From G965267425 sp965267425 (GTDB lineage Bacteria; Bacteroidota; Bacteroidia; Flavobacteriales_E; Vicingaceae): a stretch of 64,000 nt of DNA. The position numbers and the translations under genes were made by a program. The notes under the pieces are model-generated. The model was given only the letters and a program-made list of their open reading frames with translations. It was not told the origin of the DNA and searched no databases. This document shows positions 32,256-40,110 of the stretch, one piece after another (position 1 is the stretch's first letter; each line of letters opens with the position of its first letter). The DNA lies in NCBI GenBank assembly GCA_965267425.1, contig OZ253959.1, forward strand, positions 1,984,001 through 2,048,000, written 5' to 3'.

Positions 32256-33701
32256 ATGAAAAATATTCTTCAACTCTTTGGAACTATTCTCTTAGTTCTA
32301 TTCATTTTTTCTAATCATTCTTGTAAGAAAGATGATGATAATGATAACAATGGAAACGGAAGCGGTTCTGTTCCTCAAGTTGAATTGATTTCCGGACACC
32401 TTTGCAATGACTTTGGTTCAATGTGGGTGGAATTATCGATTACGAATGATGGAGGCTCTACCATTTCAGAAGCTGGAATCGTATACAAAGAATACGATGG
32501 TACCAATAGTGCAGACAAGCCTACTATTAATGATCAAAAAATTGTTGGCACGTCGGCTGGAAATAATCAGTACATCGTAAATGCGGCAATTCCAGTTGCT
32601 CCGGGAGTTGATTTTGCCTTTTTGGTATTTGCCACAAATGCGAATGGCACTGGTTATTCTGACAACAACCAATTTTGTGAAGGAAGTTTAGCTATTCGCA
32701 CGAATGAGGCAACTGAAGTCACAGGTGCAAGCGCCAAATTAAATGGTGATGTGGAAATCAACGGGGACATAACCAATATGGGGTTTTATTATCATCAAAG
32801 TGGACAGGCAGAAACACGTGTTGATCTTGGATCTGGAGGCGGAGCCATTTCAACCACAGTAACTGGTTTAACGCAAGGTGCACAATACTTTGTTTCTGCA
32901 TTTTATGAAACATCATTGCACACCTACATTGATTACGAGGGTCAAAAGACATTTACTACAGGTTCTACAGGTGGGCTTCCAACAGTTCAGTTATCCAATG
33001 TTTCTCCTGCTACTCATGGCATCAATTACAGTGGAGATGTCACCAATGATGGTGGAAGTGCCGTTACTGCAAAAGGTATTGTGTATAGTGAGTCAACCGA
33101 TCCAACATTGAGCGATAATTTTACGACTGACGGAAGCGGAACCGGAAATTTCTTATCCTCTGTTCAGGGTTTAGATCCGTTCAAAACCTATTATGTTCGA
33201 GCTTATGCAACAAACGGGAATGGAACGGCATATAGTGATACCATGTCAACTATGACTGCTCCTGACTTATATGATGAAGGTATGGGTGGAATTGTTATCT
33301 TCCTGGAAAGTACTGGAATATCAGGAATCATTGCTGCCAAAACGGACCAAGGTTCTTTTCAATGGGGCTGCATGAATGACAATGTTACGTTAAGTGGAAC
33401 TTGTGATGCTCAAATTGCTCATGCTTTAAGCAACTGTTCCACCACTCCAACCGCCATTCAGGCGTGTGAAGATCTAATCATAGATGGGTTCGAAGATTGG
33501 TATTTACCTTGTTGGGGCACATTGAAAACCATGTATGATGACAAAACATCCATTGGAGGATTTACCAATGATGACTACTGGACCGCTGAAAGCGGAAATA
33601 TGGTTGCCAGAATCATTGATTTTAGCAATGGAAATGATTCTTTTGAAAACAAAGGACTATCAAAAAAAATCCGCGCGGTTAGGGATTTTACCATTCCGTA
33701 A
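32256..33701 (+). CDS. Lipoprotein with FN3-like repeats and C-terminal Lcl/DUF1566 domain
   Basis: The 481-residue protein has a lipobox (FSNHSC, Cys23) followed by the KKDDDNDN stretch that often marks surface lipoproteins in this phylum. Three FN3-like modules with the pattern EVTGASAKLNGDVEINGD or GGSAVTAKGIVYSES occupy about residues 35-335. The C-terminal region (about 340-480) matches the Lcl/DUF1566 pattern: GFEDWYLPCWGTLKTMYDD, DDYWTAES and KIRAVRDF. Such domains are thought to bind glycans or the cell surface; this is general knowledge of the family. The gene stands alone and converges with a small lipoprotein gene. Confidence 0.83.
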   Translation: MKNILQLFGTILLVLFIFSNHSCKKDDDNDNNGNGSGSVPQVELISGHLCNDFGSMWVELSITNDGGSTISEAGIVYKEYDGTNSADKPTINDQKIVGTSAGNNQYIVNAAIPVAPGVDFAFLVFATNANGTGYSDNNQFCEGSLAIRTNEATEVTGASAKLNGDVEINGDITNMGFYYHQSGQAETRVDLGSGGGAISTTVTGLTQGAQYFVSAFYETSLHTYIDYEGQKTFTTGSTGGLPTVQLSNVSPATHGINYSGDVTNDGGSAVTAKGIVYSESTDPTLSDNFTTDGSGTGNFLSSVQGLDPFKTYYVRAYATNGNGTAYSDTMSTMTAPDLYDEGMGGIVIFLESTGISGIIAAKTDQGSFQWGCMNDNVTLSGTCDAQIAHALSNCSTTPTAIQACEDLIIDGFEDWYLPCWGTLKTMYDDKTSIGGFTNDDYWTAESGNMVARIIDFSNGNDSFENKGLSKKIRAVRDFTIP

Positions 33702-33741
33702 GGAATCAACATTTTCTTTGTTCAGTTGGAGCAAATCGGAA

Positions 33742-33755
33742 GGATAGGCCTATCC
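33742..33755. repeat. 14-bp perfect palindrome between convergent genes
   Basis: GGATAGGCCTATCC is self-complementary and is flanked by CAAAT at 33732-33736 and ATTTG at 33758-33762. It has no loop and no T run, so it is not a standard terminator. A protein-binding site or cruciform is possible. Confidence 0.5.
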
Positions 33756-33782
33756 ACATTTGGTCTATATTTTGCTCATATT

Positions 33783-34367
33783 TTACTTCAATTCCATTGA
33801 GCACTGCATAAAGAATTCTCCTGTGGTCGGTGTATACCCTCCATTGCCATCATCAAGATTAGCCCTGAAATCTCCTTTAATGGTATAGACGCCAATGTCA
33901 TCTGAACCCCAATATTCATCAGTTCCTAAATATTCCAATTCATCAATTTGCAGATAAAACGAACTATCGGCAGGTCGTTGTGGGTAATACACCCCCGATT
34001 CAATGGAAATGGATACCGAAGCATATGGATATGGGCCTGAATTTTCGTTGAAGTAAATTTTCTTTCCAATCAATTCTTGTTCCAGATCGAGATTCTTAAC
34101 ACTATCCTGAAACCAAATTTCAATACTCCCATTGTTCCCTGAGGCAATGGTGGCTTCAGGAACATATCCACCTAGGCTAAAAAATCGTGTATGTCCATAT
34201 TGCAATATATCACTATCCATGTTATAGGTAGTTCCATTGTAGCTAAAATTCATGTAATAATCTGGTGCTGCTGGAGTAGGCTGATTATCATCGTTATCAT
34301 CATCCTTTTTACATGAAGAAAGGCAAAGAAGCACCATGGCAGATGCAATAAAAAATTTCTGAAACAT
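33783..34367 (-). CDS. Small lipoprotein of unknown function
   Basis: The 194-residue product has a signal and lipobox ending LSSC (Cys19), followed by KKDDDNDDN, a probable surface-export signal. The mature part is beta-rich (YYMNFSYNGTTYNMDSD, SIEIWFQDSV), similar in style to many single-domain bacteroidotal lipoproteins. No family was recognised. The gene is divergent from the T9SS type A protein at 34505. It converges with the Lcl-type lipoprotein, with a perfect palindrome in between. Confidence 0.68.
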   Translation of the reverse strand: MFQKFFIASAMVLLCLSSCKKDDDNDDNQPTPAAPDYYMNFSYNGTTYNMDSDILQYGHTRFFSLGGYVPEATIASGNNGSIEIWFQDSVKNLDLEQELIGKKIYFNENSGPYPYASVSISIESGVYYPQRPADSSFYLQIDELEYLGTDEYWGSDDIGVYTIKGDFRANLDDGNGGYTPTTGEFFMQCSMELK

Positions 34368-34504
34368 TGTATTAGAATTAATGAAGACGGGTGTGCAAAT
34401 CTAACAATTCGTTTATTTCAGACTAATAAATTATAAGAAATATTTAAGATTTAACCGGACAACTTCCTTTGCCCATGGCGTCTTTTGATAAACAAACCTT
34501 TATC

Positions 34505-35335
34505 ATGAAAACAATTAGACGCGCTTTTTCACTTATAATTTGCTTGGCATGTGCCTTTTGGGGCAGTGCTCAAATAACCCACAATCCGTTGGATCCTGAC
34601 ATGGAGATTTTCATGGCCGTTGGAACAGGAGACAACGTTAAAATGGACATTGATAATGACGGTCAAGAAGATATCCTGATTGTCTATACCAATTACCCTT
34701 CATTTGGAATATGGAACATTGGTATGACACAGATTGATACCAACAATGTAAAATTCGAGTTACAATATGATCCAACCATGCCTCCAAGTCAAATTGGAGA
34801 TTATTACGCCAGACAACTTGAAGCAAATGCCGACATATCATCGGTAGGTCTTTACACAAATGACTACCCTCAAATTGGTGATATCTACAATCCTAATTTC
34901 ACCAATCAAACAGGAAAATACATTGGTTTCCGATTGGTTTCAGGCAGTGACTATTTATATGGTTGGATGTCAGTAGAACTATCTGGTTCAACTGCATATT
35001 CATTTACAATTAAAGAATACGCATATCAAACTTCACCAAACACAGCCATTAATGCTGGTGAAACCGGAACTGTTGGAATTGTTCATCAAAAATTTTCTGA
35101 GCAGTCCATCAGCATGTTTCCCAATCCCGCAAATCAATTTGTCAACATCAATCAATCAGACAACGAAGTAATCGATCAACTGGACATTCTGAACATTGAC
35201 GGAAAAGTAGTTCACACGATCAACAATCTAGAAGGAAAAAGTACCATTGACATTTCTTTCTTGCAATCTGGAACATACATTGTAGTTGCCAAGAAAAATG
35301 AAACTTATTTCCGTGAAATGCTGCTGGTTGAATAA
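34505..35335 (+). CDS. Secreted protein with T9SS type A sorting domain
   Basis: Starting at 34505 (MKTIRRAF), the 276-residue protein has a signal peptide ending WGSAQ. An upstream in-frame ATG at 34469 would put 12 polar residues in front and is unlikely. The middle part contains DMDNDGQED-like and YLYGWMSVEL segments with no clear family. The last 80 residues form the T9SS type A tail: SISMFPNPANQFVNI, LDILNIDGKVVHTI, and ISFLQSGTYIVVAKK. It would be exported by T9SS and probably anchored or released. A strong terminator follows. Confidence 0.85.
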   Translation: MKTIRRAFSLIICLACAFWGSAQITHNPLDPDMEIFMAVGTGDNVKMDIDNDGQEDILIVYTNYPSFGIWNIGMTQIDTNNVKFELQYDPTMPPSQIGDYYARQLEANADISSVGLYTNDYPQIGDIYNPNFTNQTGKYIGFRLVSGSDYLYGWMSVELSGSTAYSFTIKEYAYQTSPNTAINAGETGTVGIVHQKFSEQSISMFPNPANQFVNINQSDNEVIDQLDILNIDGKVVHTINNLEGKSTIDISFLQSGTYIVVAKKNETYFREMLLVE

Positions 35336-35361
35336 AATCAACCATGGGGTAATTTGCATGG

Positions 35362-35391
35362 GGCGCACCATTTATCAGGTGCGCCTTTTTT
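35362..35391. terminator. Terminator between convergent genes
   Basis: GGCGCACC pairs perfectly with GGTGCGCC around an 8-base loop and is followed by six T. It serves the T9SS cargo gene and possibly the DinB operon from the other side. Confidence 0.8.
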
Positions 35392-35947
35392 AATTATATG
35401 CTCCTTTCGCTTGTAAAGCTTGCTTCACATGTTCCAAATGATGGCGACTATGCCAAGAATACAAAGACAAGGTGGTATCCAATGCCATATCACGTCCAGT
35501 TTCAGGATGATTAAACGTGCGTTGCCATTGTTCAGGAGTTATATTCTTCAACATTTTTACCCATCGTTTGTGTAATGCACTCAACAAATCCAATGAACCA
35601 GTAATATCATCTTCCATGGAATCTGGCATTTCCGCCCACCTGTCTTCGAAATAAGGCTTAATGGTAGGGTTATCTTCTGTCAACGTCCATTTGAATCTAA
35701 CATAGCTGTTCATATGGCTGTCTGCGCAATGATGAACCACTTGCTTCAATGACCAACCATCAGGACGATACCGCCAATTAAGCTCTTCTTTGCCCAAATG
35801 CCTTGTAAGTTCACTCAATTGTCCAGGAAGCATTTCGATATCCGAAATCCATTTGATGATGTCATCGTTACTGATGTTCTTAGGTCTGCTGAAATCTCCA
35901 ATGGGATATTTTAGCTTTTCTAATTGTTCGTCTGTCATTACGCTCAC
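35390..35947 (-). CDS. YfiT-like DinB family metal-dependent protein
   Basis: The 185-residue protein is a four-helix DinB-type protein of the YfiT/BstA group. His73, His166 and His170 (VVHHCADSHM and WHSRHHLEHV) have the spacing of the metal triad in that group. YfiT relatives are thought to act as metal-dependent hydrolases or as bacillithiol transferases in thiol conjugation. The gene is the third in a minus-strand run with the homoserine dehydrogenase (8-base gap) and trans-sulfuration genes, all behind the SAM riboswitch. This suggests a link between low-molecular-weight thiols and methionine metabolism, which is inference. Confidence 0.85.
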   Translation of the reverse strand: MSVMTDEQLEKLKYPIGDFSRPKNISNDDIIKWISDIEMLPGQLSELTRHLGKEELNWRYRPDGWSLKQVVHHCADSHMNSYVRFKWTLTEDNPTIKPYFEDRWAEMPDSMEDDITGSLDLLSALHKRWVKMLKNITPEQWQRTFNHPETGRDMALDTTLSLYSWHSRHHLEHVKQALQAKGAYN

Positions 35948-35955
35948 TATTTTAA

Positions 35956-36921
35956 CTACGAATGTACTGTTTCTTGCCTCATCGTCACACTTCCATTTAT
36001 CAAGCTGGTTAAATCTCCTACTAAGGCAGACGCTGTTGGATGACCGCCAGCACCTGCCCCTTGTAAAATTATTTCACCGCTGTTTTTGCCATAAATTGCA
36101 ACAGCATTTTTTTCTTCATCAATATTGTACAAAGGATCAGCATTATCCAGCCATTCAGGTCCCACTGAGGCAGTTATTATATTACCTTTTTTTTGAACCT
36201 CTACAATCTGTTTAACTTTTTTGCCTATGCTTCTGTTTTTCTCAATGTCTTCCAATTGAATCTCTTCAATTCCATCATTTGAAATTTCTTGAAAATTCAG
36301 GACAGATTTAAAGGCTTCATATGTCAAAATCATGGTTTTATAAACTGCATCATGTCCTTTAATGTCCATGCTCGGATCGGTTTCAGCATATCCTAATTTC
36401 TGGGCCTCATTCAGCGCCTTCTCAAAAGAACATTTGTTGTTGGTCATTTTTGTCAATATGAAATTACAAGAGCCGTTTACAATCCCTCTAATACCTTCAA
36501 TATCTTCACTTCCAAAATGTTCCTTTATTGTTCGGATGATTGGAACCGCACCACAAACACAAGCTTCGTATAAAAGCAATGAATTTGTTGTATTTGAAAG
36601 GTTCTTCAAAAAATCTAAATTTTCAGCAAGCATTTTCTTATTCGCTGTTATATAGGTTTTACCATGTCTTAGAGCTGCTTTTGCATATTTAAGAGCTACT
36701 TCAGCATCATCAATGGCTTCAACAATTACATCTACATTTTTATTTGAGACGATCTTTTCAAATATTGGTTCAATTAGATGATCGATCGATTTGTTTCTGG
36801 GTTTGGATTCGTTTTTAACTGAAATGGATACAATTTCTGCAAAATCCAATTGATTCAACTGATCAAAAAATGCCTCACCAACAGTTCCGAATCCTATTAG
36901 TCCAACTTTTAATTTCTTCAT
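35956..36921 (-). CDS. hom: Homoserine dehydrogenase
   Basis: The enzyme reduces aspartate semialdehyde to homoserine with NAD(P)H, the branch point for methionine and threonine. The 321-residue protein has the nucleotide-binding start KVGLIGFGTVGEAFFDQL, ITANKKMLAEN, the family hallmark region ETDPSMDIKGHDAVYK, and the end motif GAGAGGHPTASALVGDL. It has no C-terminal ACT domain, so it is shorter than about 430-residue forms, and no aspartate kinase is fused to it. It lies 2 bases after the trans-sulfuration gene and is expressed from the riboswitch-controlled promoter. Feedback by SAM at RNA level may stand in for the missing ACT domain; that is inference. Confidence 0.92.
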   Translation of the reverse strand: MKKLKVGLIGFGTVGEAFFDQLNQLDFAEIVSISVKNESKPRNKSIDHLIEPIFEKIVSNKNVDVIVEAIDDAEVALKYAKAALRHGKTYITANKKMLAENLDFLKNLSNTTNSLLLYEACVCGAVPIIRTIKEHFGSEDIEGIRGIVNGSCNFILTKMTNNKCSFEKALNEAQKLGYAETDPSMDIKGHDAVYKTMILTYEAFKSVLNFQEISNDGIEEIQLEDIEKNRSIGKKVKQIVEVQKKGNIITASVGPEWLDNADPLYNIDEEKNAVAIYGKNSGEIILQGAGAGGHPTASALVGDLTSLINGSVTMRQETVHS

Positions 36922-36923
36922 TT

Positions 36924-38093
36924 TTAAACTTTTAAAAAGGTGACAGGATTAATTTTAGCCAATGCTCTTTGAATGTCATAGATCAGATCCGTAACATCTT
37001 CCACCCCACAAGACAATCGAATCAATGAGTCTTGAATTCCACTTGACAATCTTTTTTCTCTTGGAATTGAAGCATGAGTCATTTGCGCAGGATGACAAAG
37101 TAGGCTCTTGACGCCACCCAAACTTTCCGCCAATTTGAATAATTTGGTTTGTGTTACAAAAGAAACGGCATCTTCAACTGTGTTGTTTTTTAAAGTAAAC
37201 GAAACCACGCCTCCATACAATTGGTTCTGTTGACCAGCGGCAACTTTAAAATTTTTATGGTTAGGTAACCCTGGATAATGAACTTCAGCTACTTCTTGAC
37301 ATAATAATAATTGCTCTGCTATCTTTTGAGCATTTTCACATTGTTTTCTAAATCTCAAATCCAATGTCTCTATGCCTCTCAATAAAAGAAAGCAGTCCCA
37401 AGGGCCCAGTATCCCACCAGAAGCGTTTTGGATGAACTTGATTCGTTCGGCTAAATGATCATCTTTCACAACAATTAATCCTGCCACCAAATCAGAATGT
37501 CCTCCCAGGTATTTGGTTCCACTATGCAATACCAAATCTGCACCAAGTGTTAATGGATTTTGGCTTACTGGCGTTGCAAACGTGTTGTCTACTACCAAAA
37601 CGGCATTGATACTTTGAGAAATTTTCGAAATGGCCCGAATATCAGATATTTTTAAAGTTGGATTGGTAGGACTTTCAAGCCAAATACATTTGGTCTTTGA
37701 CGTTATGTATTCAGGAATATTGTCCACATCGGTCGTATCAACGTAATGAACCGTAATACCCAACTTTTCATACACATGATGAAACAATCGAAATGCCCCA
37801 CCATAAATATCATCAACGGCGATGATTTCATCTCCTGATGAAAATAACTTTAATACGGCATCTATAGCAGCCAAGCCAGTTGCAAAAGCAAAACCTGCTT
37901 TACCTTCTTCCAGTTCGGCAATTACTTTTTCCAATACCTGACGTGTAGGATTGTTACTTCTAGCGTAGTCAAACCCCTTGTTTACACCCGGCGCTTCCTG
38001 GACAAATGTTGATGTTTGATATACCGGAACTGAAATTGATCCTGTTAATGGATCTGTTGGAATTGAATGAATTATTTTACTACTCTTTTTCAT
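36924..38093 (-). CDS. Trans-sulfuration PLP enzyme (cystathionine gamma-synthase family)
   Basis: The 389-residue enzyme belongs to the Cys/Met metabolism PLP family. The cofactor Lys194 lies in VLHSGTKYLGGHSDLVAG. Other signatures are YARSNNPTRQVLEKVIAELE near the N-terminus, DDIYGGAFRLF, and SLGGVKSLLCHPAQMTHAS near the end. Members act as cystathionine gamma-synthase, cystathionine beta- or gamma-lyase, or acyl-homoserine sulfhydrylase; the exact reaction cannot be read. The SAM-I riboswitch directly upstream and hom directly downstream favour a biosynthetic role in methionine formation. It is the first gene of the operon with hom and the YfiT-like gene. Confidence 0.9.
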   Translation of the reverse strand: MKKSSKIIHSIPTDPLTGSISVPVYQTSTFVQEAPGVNKGFDYARSNNPTRQVLEKVIAELEEGKAGFAFATGLAAIDAVLKLFSSGDEIIAVDDIYGGAFRLFHHVYEKLGITVHYVDTTDVDNIPEYITSKTKCIWLESPTNPTLKISDIRAISKISQSINAVLVVDNTFATPVSQNPLTLGADLVLHSGTKYLGGHSDLVAGLIVVKDDHLAERIKFIQNASGGILGPWDCFLLLRGIETLDLRFRKQCENAQKIAEQLLLCQEVAEVHYPGLPNHKNFKVAAGQQNQLYGGVVSFTLKNNTVEDAVSFVTQTKLFKLAESLGGVKSLLCHPAQMTHASIPREKRLSSGIQDSLIRLSCGVEDVTDLIYDIQRALAKINPVTFLKV

Positions 38094-38151
38094 GATAAAT
38101 TATTTAATAGTTGATATACTATCTTACCAAGAGTAGCTAAGAAGTGGGCAC

Positions 38152-38178
38152 AAAAAAACTCCCACGACCAGTCGAGAG
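38152..38178 (-). terminator. Riboswitch expression-platform terminator
   Basis: On the minus strand CTCTCGAC pairs with GTCGTGGGAG, with a small bulge and a short loop, followed by seven T. It lies between the SAM aptamer and the first gene, as expected of a transcription-terminating riboswitch. Confidence 0.7.
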
Positions 38179-38212
38179 AGCCAATTGAACACAATGTTCC
38201 AAATAATTCTCA

Positions 38213-38319
38213 CTTATCTTTCCCGGAATATCCGGGCTGGACGTAGCACCTTTTCAGAATTTACATTCTGAAGGTTGCTAAGGCTTCAAAGGGCCATTCC
38301 CTCAGCCTTTCTTGATAAG
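38213..38319 (-). promoter_or_regulatory. SAM-I (S-box) riboswitch
   Basis: On the minus strand the segment starts CTTATCAAGAAAGG and ends AAAGATAAG, so CTTATC and GATAAG form P1. The core GGCTGAGGGAATGGCCC, then TTTGAAGCCTTAGCAACC, is the classic SAM-I pattern. P3 (TTCAGAAT/ATTCTGAA), the GGTGCTACGTCCAGC segment and P4 (CCCGGATATTCCGGG) follow. It binds S-adenosylmethionine and switches off downstream methionine genes, here the trans-sulfuration, hom and YfiT-like genes. The terminator at 38152-38178 follows the aptamer. Confidence 0.96.
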
Positions 38320-38340
38320 AAATTGTTAAGAACGAGTTGG

Positions 38341-38372
38341 CAAATTTAAAGCAGTAAAATTAAAATATGCAA
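38341..38372 (-). promoter_or_regulatory. Promoter of the riboswitch operon
   Basis: On the minus strand TTGC (from 38372) and a perfect TAAATTTG (38348 to 38341) are separated by about 20 bases. The aptamer starts about 21 bases downstream. Confidence 0.6.
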
Positions 38373-38424
38373 TAATTCTACGGAATAAATTTTATATAAT
38401 TAATTATCAATGATTTACACTAGA

Positions 38425-38967
38425 TTATTTGGTTGTTTTTCCGTCATACATATCTGTAAACACTTGATCAATGGGTTCCCAAAGCTCCAATTTATTGCCT
38501 TCAGGATCCATGATATGAACGAACTTGCCATATTCATAAGTGGCAATTTCATCCAATACTTCAACACCTGCAGCTTTTAATTCTTCAACCAATTTCTCCA
38601 TATTTTCAACACGATAATTGATCATATAATCTTTCTGGGATGGTTCAAAATACGTGGTTTTTTCTCCAAAAGGACTCCATTGTAAATAACCAATCTTATC
38701 TGGATCATCCGAACTCCTGAATTCAAACAATGACCCGTATTCATTGGTCACCAATCCAAGGTTATCATTATACCACTGTTTCATTGTTTCAGGATCTTTG
38801 CATTTAAAGAAGATGCCGCCAATTCCTGTTACTTTTTTGTTTTGATTGCTCATTTTTTCAGGTTCATTAAGTTCAGTTTCCGGTTGAGTACCTTTTCCAG
38901 ATTCACATGCAATCATTCCAAATAGCACTATTATCAAGAGAGGTAACCGGCAGTTTGATTGTTTCAT
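38425..38967 (-). CDS. VOC-family (glyoxalase-like) lipoprotein
   Basis: Starting at 38967 (MKQSNCRLP) gives a signal and lipobox ending MIAC, followed by a Glu/Gln/Asn-rich linker. An ATG at 39054 would add 29 residues before the signal and is unlikely; an internal Met at MSNQNKK would give a cytosolic form. The VOC fold is visible from about residue 45: GGIFFKCKDPETMKQWYND, the pairing YEYGKFVHIMDPEGNKLELWEP, and VEELKAAGVEVLDE. VOC proteins are metal enzymes or binders with varied substrates such as glyoxalase I or antibiotic-binding proteins. Substrate unknown. The lipidated form is unusual for this fold. Confidence 0.78.
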   Translation of the reverse strand: MKQSNCRLPLLIIVLFGMIACESGKGTQPETELNEPEKMSNQNKKVTGIGGIFFKCKDPETMKQWYNDNLGLVTNEYGSLFEFRSSDDPDKIGYLQWSPFGEKTTYFEPSQKDYMINYRVENMEKLVEELKAAGVEVLDEIATYEYGKFVHIMDPEGNKLELWEPIDQVFTDMYDGKTTK

Positions 38968-39119
38968 ACGTCGATTTTGAATTCTACAAGGTAGCAATTC
39001 ATTTGTTATTGATTTTAGGCAAGTTTTCGTCAATGATGGAATTCGGAAAACCACTAAATAGGTAAAAAAAGAATAATAAAATAGGCATTTTGCCTATAGG
39101 TAGAACACGGTTGTAAGCA

Positions 39120-39195
39120 TACTTTTGAATCAGGTCAATTTAATATTCAAAGCGGAGAGTCAAAAAAGGATTTCGAATTTTCGAAGTCCTTTTTT
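39120..39195 (+). ncRNA. Possible small transcribed unit: promoter element plus strong terminator without a gene
   Basis: TACTTTTG at 39120-39127 is a perfect -7 match. A long inverted repeat runs from 39162 to 39195: A run, GGA, T, TCGA, then TCGA, G, TCC, T run. No open frame lies between them. A very short RNA, or attenuation of the gene at 39264, is possible. Confidence 0.3.
39162..39195 (+). terminator. Strong terminator hairpin in an intergenic region
   Basis: AAAAAAGGATTTCGA pairs with TCGAAGTCCTTTTTT around a four-base loop. No plus-strand gene ends nearby. Confidence 0.7.
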
Positions 39196-39263
39196 CTTTT
39201 TTGGATTTTTCATTTCAATTTCAATCCATCAAATGTTAATATCTTAGCCACAAAATTGAATTC

Positions 39264-39977
39264 ATGGGATCAAGCGGAGAAAGTAAAATCAAAAAGGCAT
39301 TTAAACAGAAAAGTTGGAACGAAACCAAATCACAGGATTCCTGGCAGATATTTAAGGTAATGTCAGAATTTGTTGAAGGGTTTGAAAAACTTGCCAGAAT
39401 TGGTCCATGTGTTTCAATTTTTGGTTCCGCTAGAACGGACCCTGAAAACGAATATTACAAATTAGCTACTGACATAGCGTACAAATTGACGACCAACGGA
39501 TACGGTGTTATTACCGGAGGAGGTTTGGGAATAATGGAAGCAGGAAACAAGGGTGCCAGTGCAGGAAATGGAGTTTCAGTGGGACTAAATATTGAACTTC
39601 CCTTTGAACAGACACCTAATTCATATATCGATCCTGAAAAGTTATTGCTTTTTGATTATTTCTTCGTTCGAAAGGTGATGTTTATGAAGTATTCTCAAGG
39701 CTTCGTGGTTATGCCTGGTGGTTTCGGTACATTGGATGAATTGTTTGAGGCACTAACGCTCATACAAACCCGTAAAATAGGTAAGTTTCCAATCATTCTA
39801 GTGGGTTCAAGTTTTTGGTCAGGTCTGATGGACTGGATAAAGGAGACCATGTTGGCTAAAGAAAAGAACATTAGTCCAGAGGATTTAGACTTGTTTGAGA
39901 TAGTAGATACTGCTGATGATGCGTTAAAGATGATTGACAAGTTTTATAAGAAATACAACCTTCAACCGAATTTCTAA
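39264..39977 (+). CDS. LOG-family protein (TIGR00730, Rossmann fold)
   Basis: The 237-residue protein belongs to the LOG family. Hallmarks are YGVITGGGLGIMEAGNKGAS and the motif PGGFGTLDELFEALTLIQT. Many members are nucleoside-5'-monophosphate phosphoribohydrolases, which release a base from a nucleotide; those from plants and actinobacteria activate cytokinins. In this bacterium its role is not known. Cytosolic, no signal. It lies 45 bases upstream of tRNA-Leu on the same strand and may have its own promoter (TATCTTAG at 39240-39247). Confidence 0.87.
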   Translation: MGSSGESKIKKAFKQKSWNETKSQDSWQIFKVMSEFVEGFEKLARIGPCVSIFGSARTDPENEYYKLATDIAYKLTTNGYGVITGGGLGIMEAGNKGASAGNGVSVGLNIELPFEQTPNSYIDPEKLLLFDYFFVRKVMFMKYSQGFVVMPGGFGTLDELFEALTLIQTRKIGKFPIILVGSSFWSGLMDWIKETMLAKEKNISPEDLDLFEIVDTADDALKMIDKFYKKYNLQPNF

Positions 39978-40005
39978 CCGATATTTTTCAATTGGGAAAA
40001 TTGGT

Positions 40006-40013
40006 TAATTTTG
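40006..40013 (+). promoter_or_regulatory. tRNA-Leu promoter -7 element
   Basis: TAATTTTG is a perfect TAnnTTTG match and ends 9 bases before the tRNA. TTTTTC at 39984-39989 is at -33 distance. Confidence 0.55.
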
Positions 40014-40022
40014 CCCGCTCCT

Positions 40023-40107
40023 GCCCAGGTGGTGAAATTGGTAGACACGCAAGGTTGAGGGCCTTGTGCTCATTGCGAGCGTGCTGGTTCGAGTCCAGTC
40101 CTGGGCA
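40023..40107 (+). tRNA. tRNA-Leu (anticodon GAG)
   Basis: The acceptor stem GCCCAGG pairs with CCTGGGC, with discriminator A. The anticodon stem CAAGG/CCTTG holds the loop TTGAGGG with anticodon GAG. A long variable arm (TGCTCATTGCGAGCG) marks it as class II, and the T arm has GGTTCGAGTCC. The 85-base length is typical. CCA is not encoded. Confidence 0.97.
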
Positions 40108-40110
40108 CTT

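Noticed and set aside
29950..35335. A mobile element carrying the secreted proteins after tRNA-Lys
   Set aside because: No integrase, transposase, second attachment site at the far end or clear shift in base composition was found.
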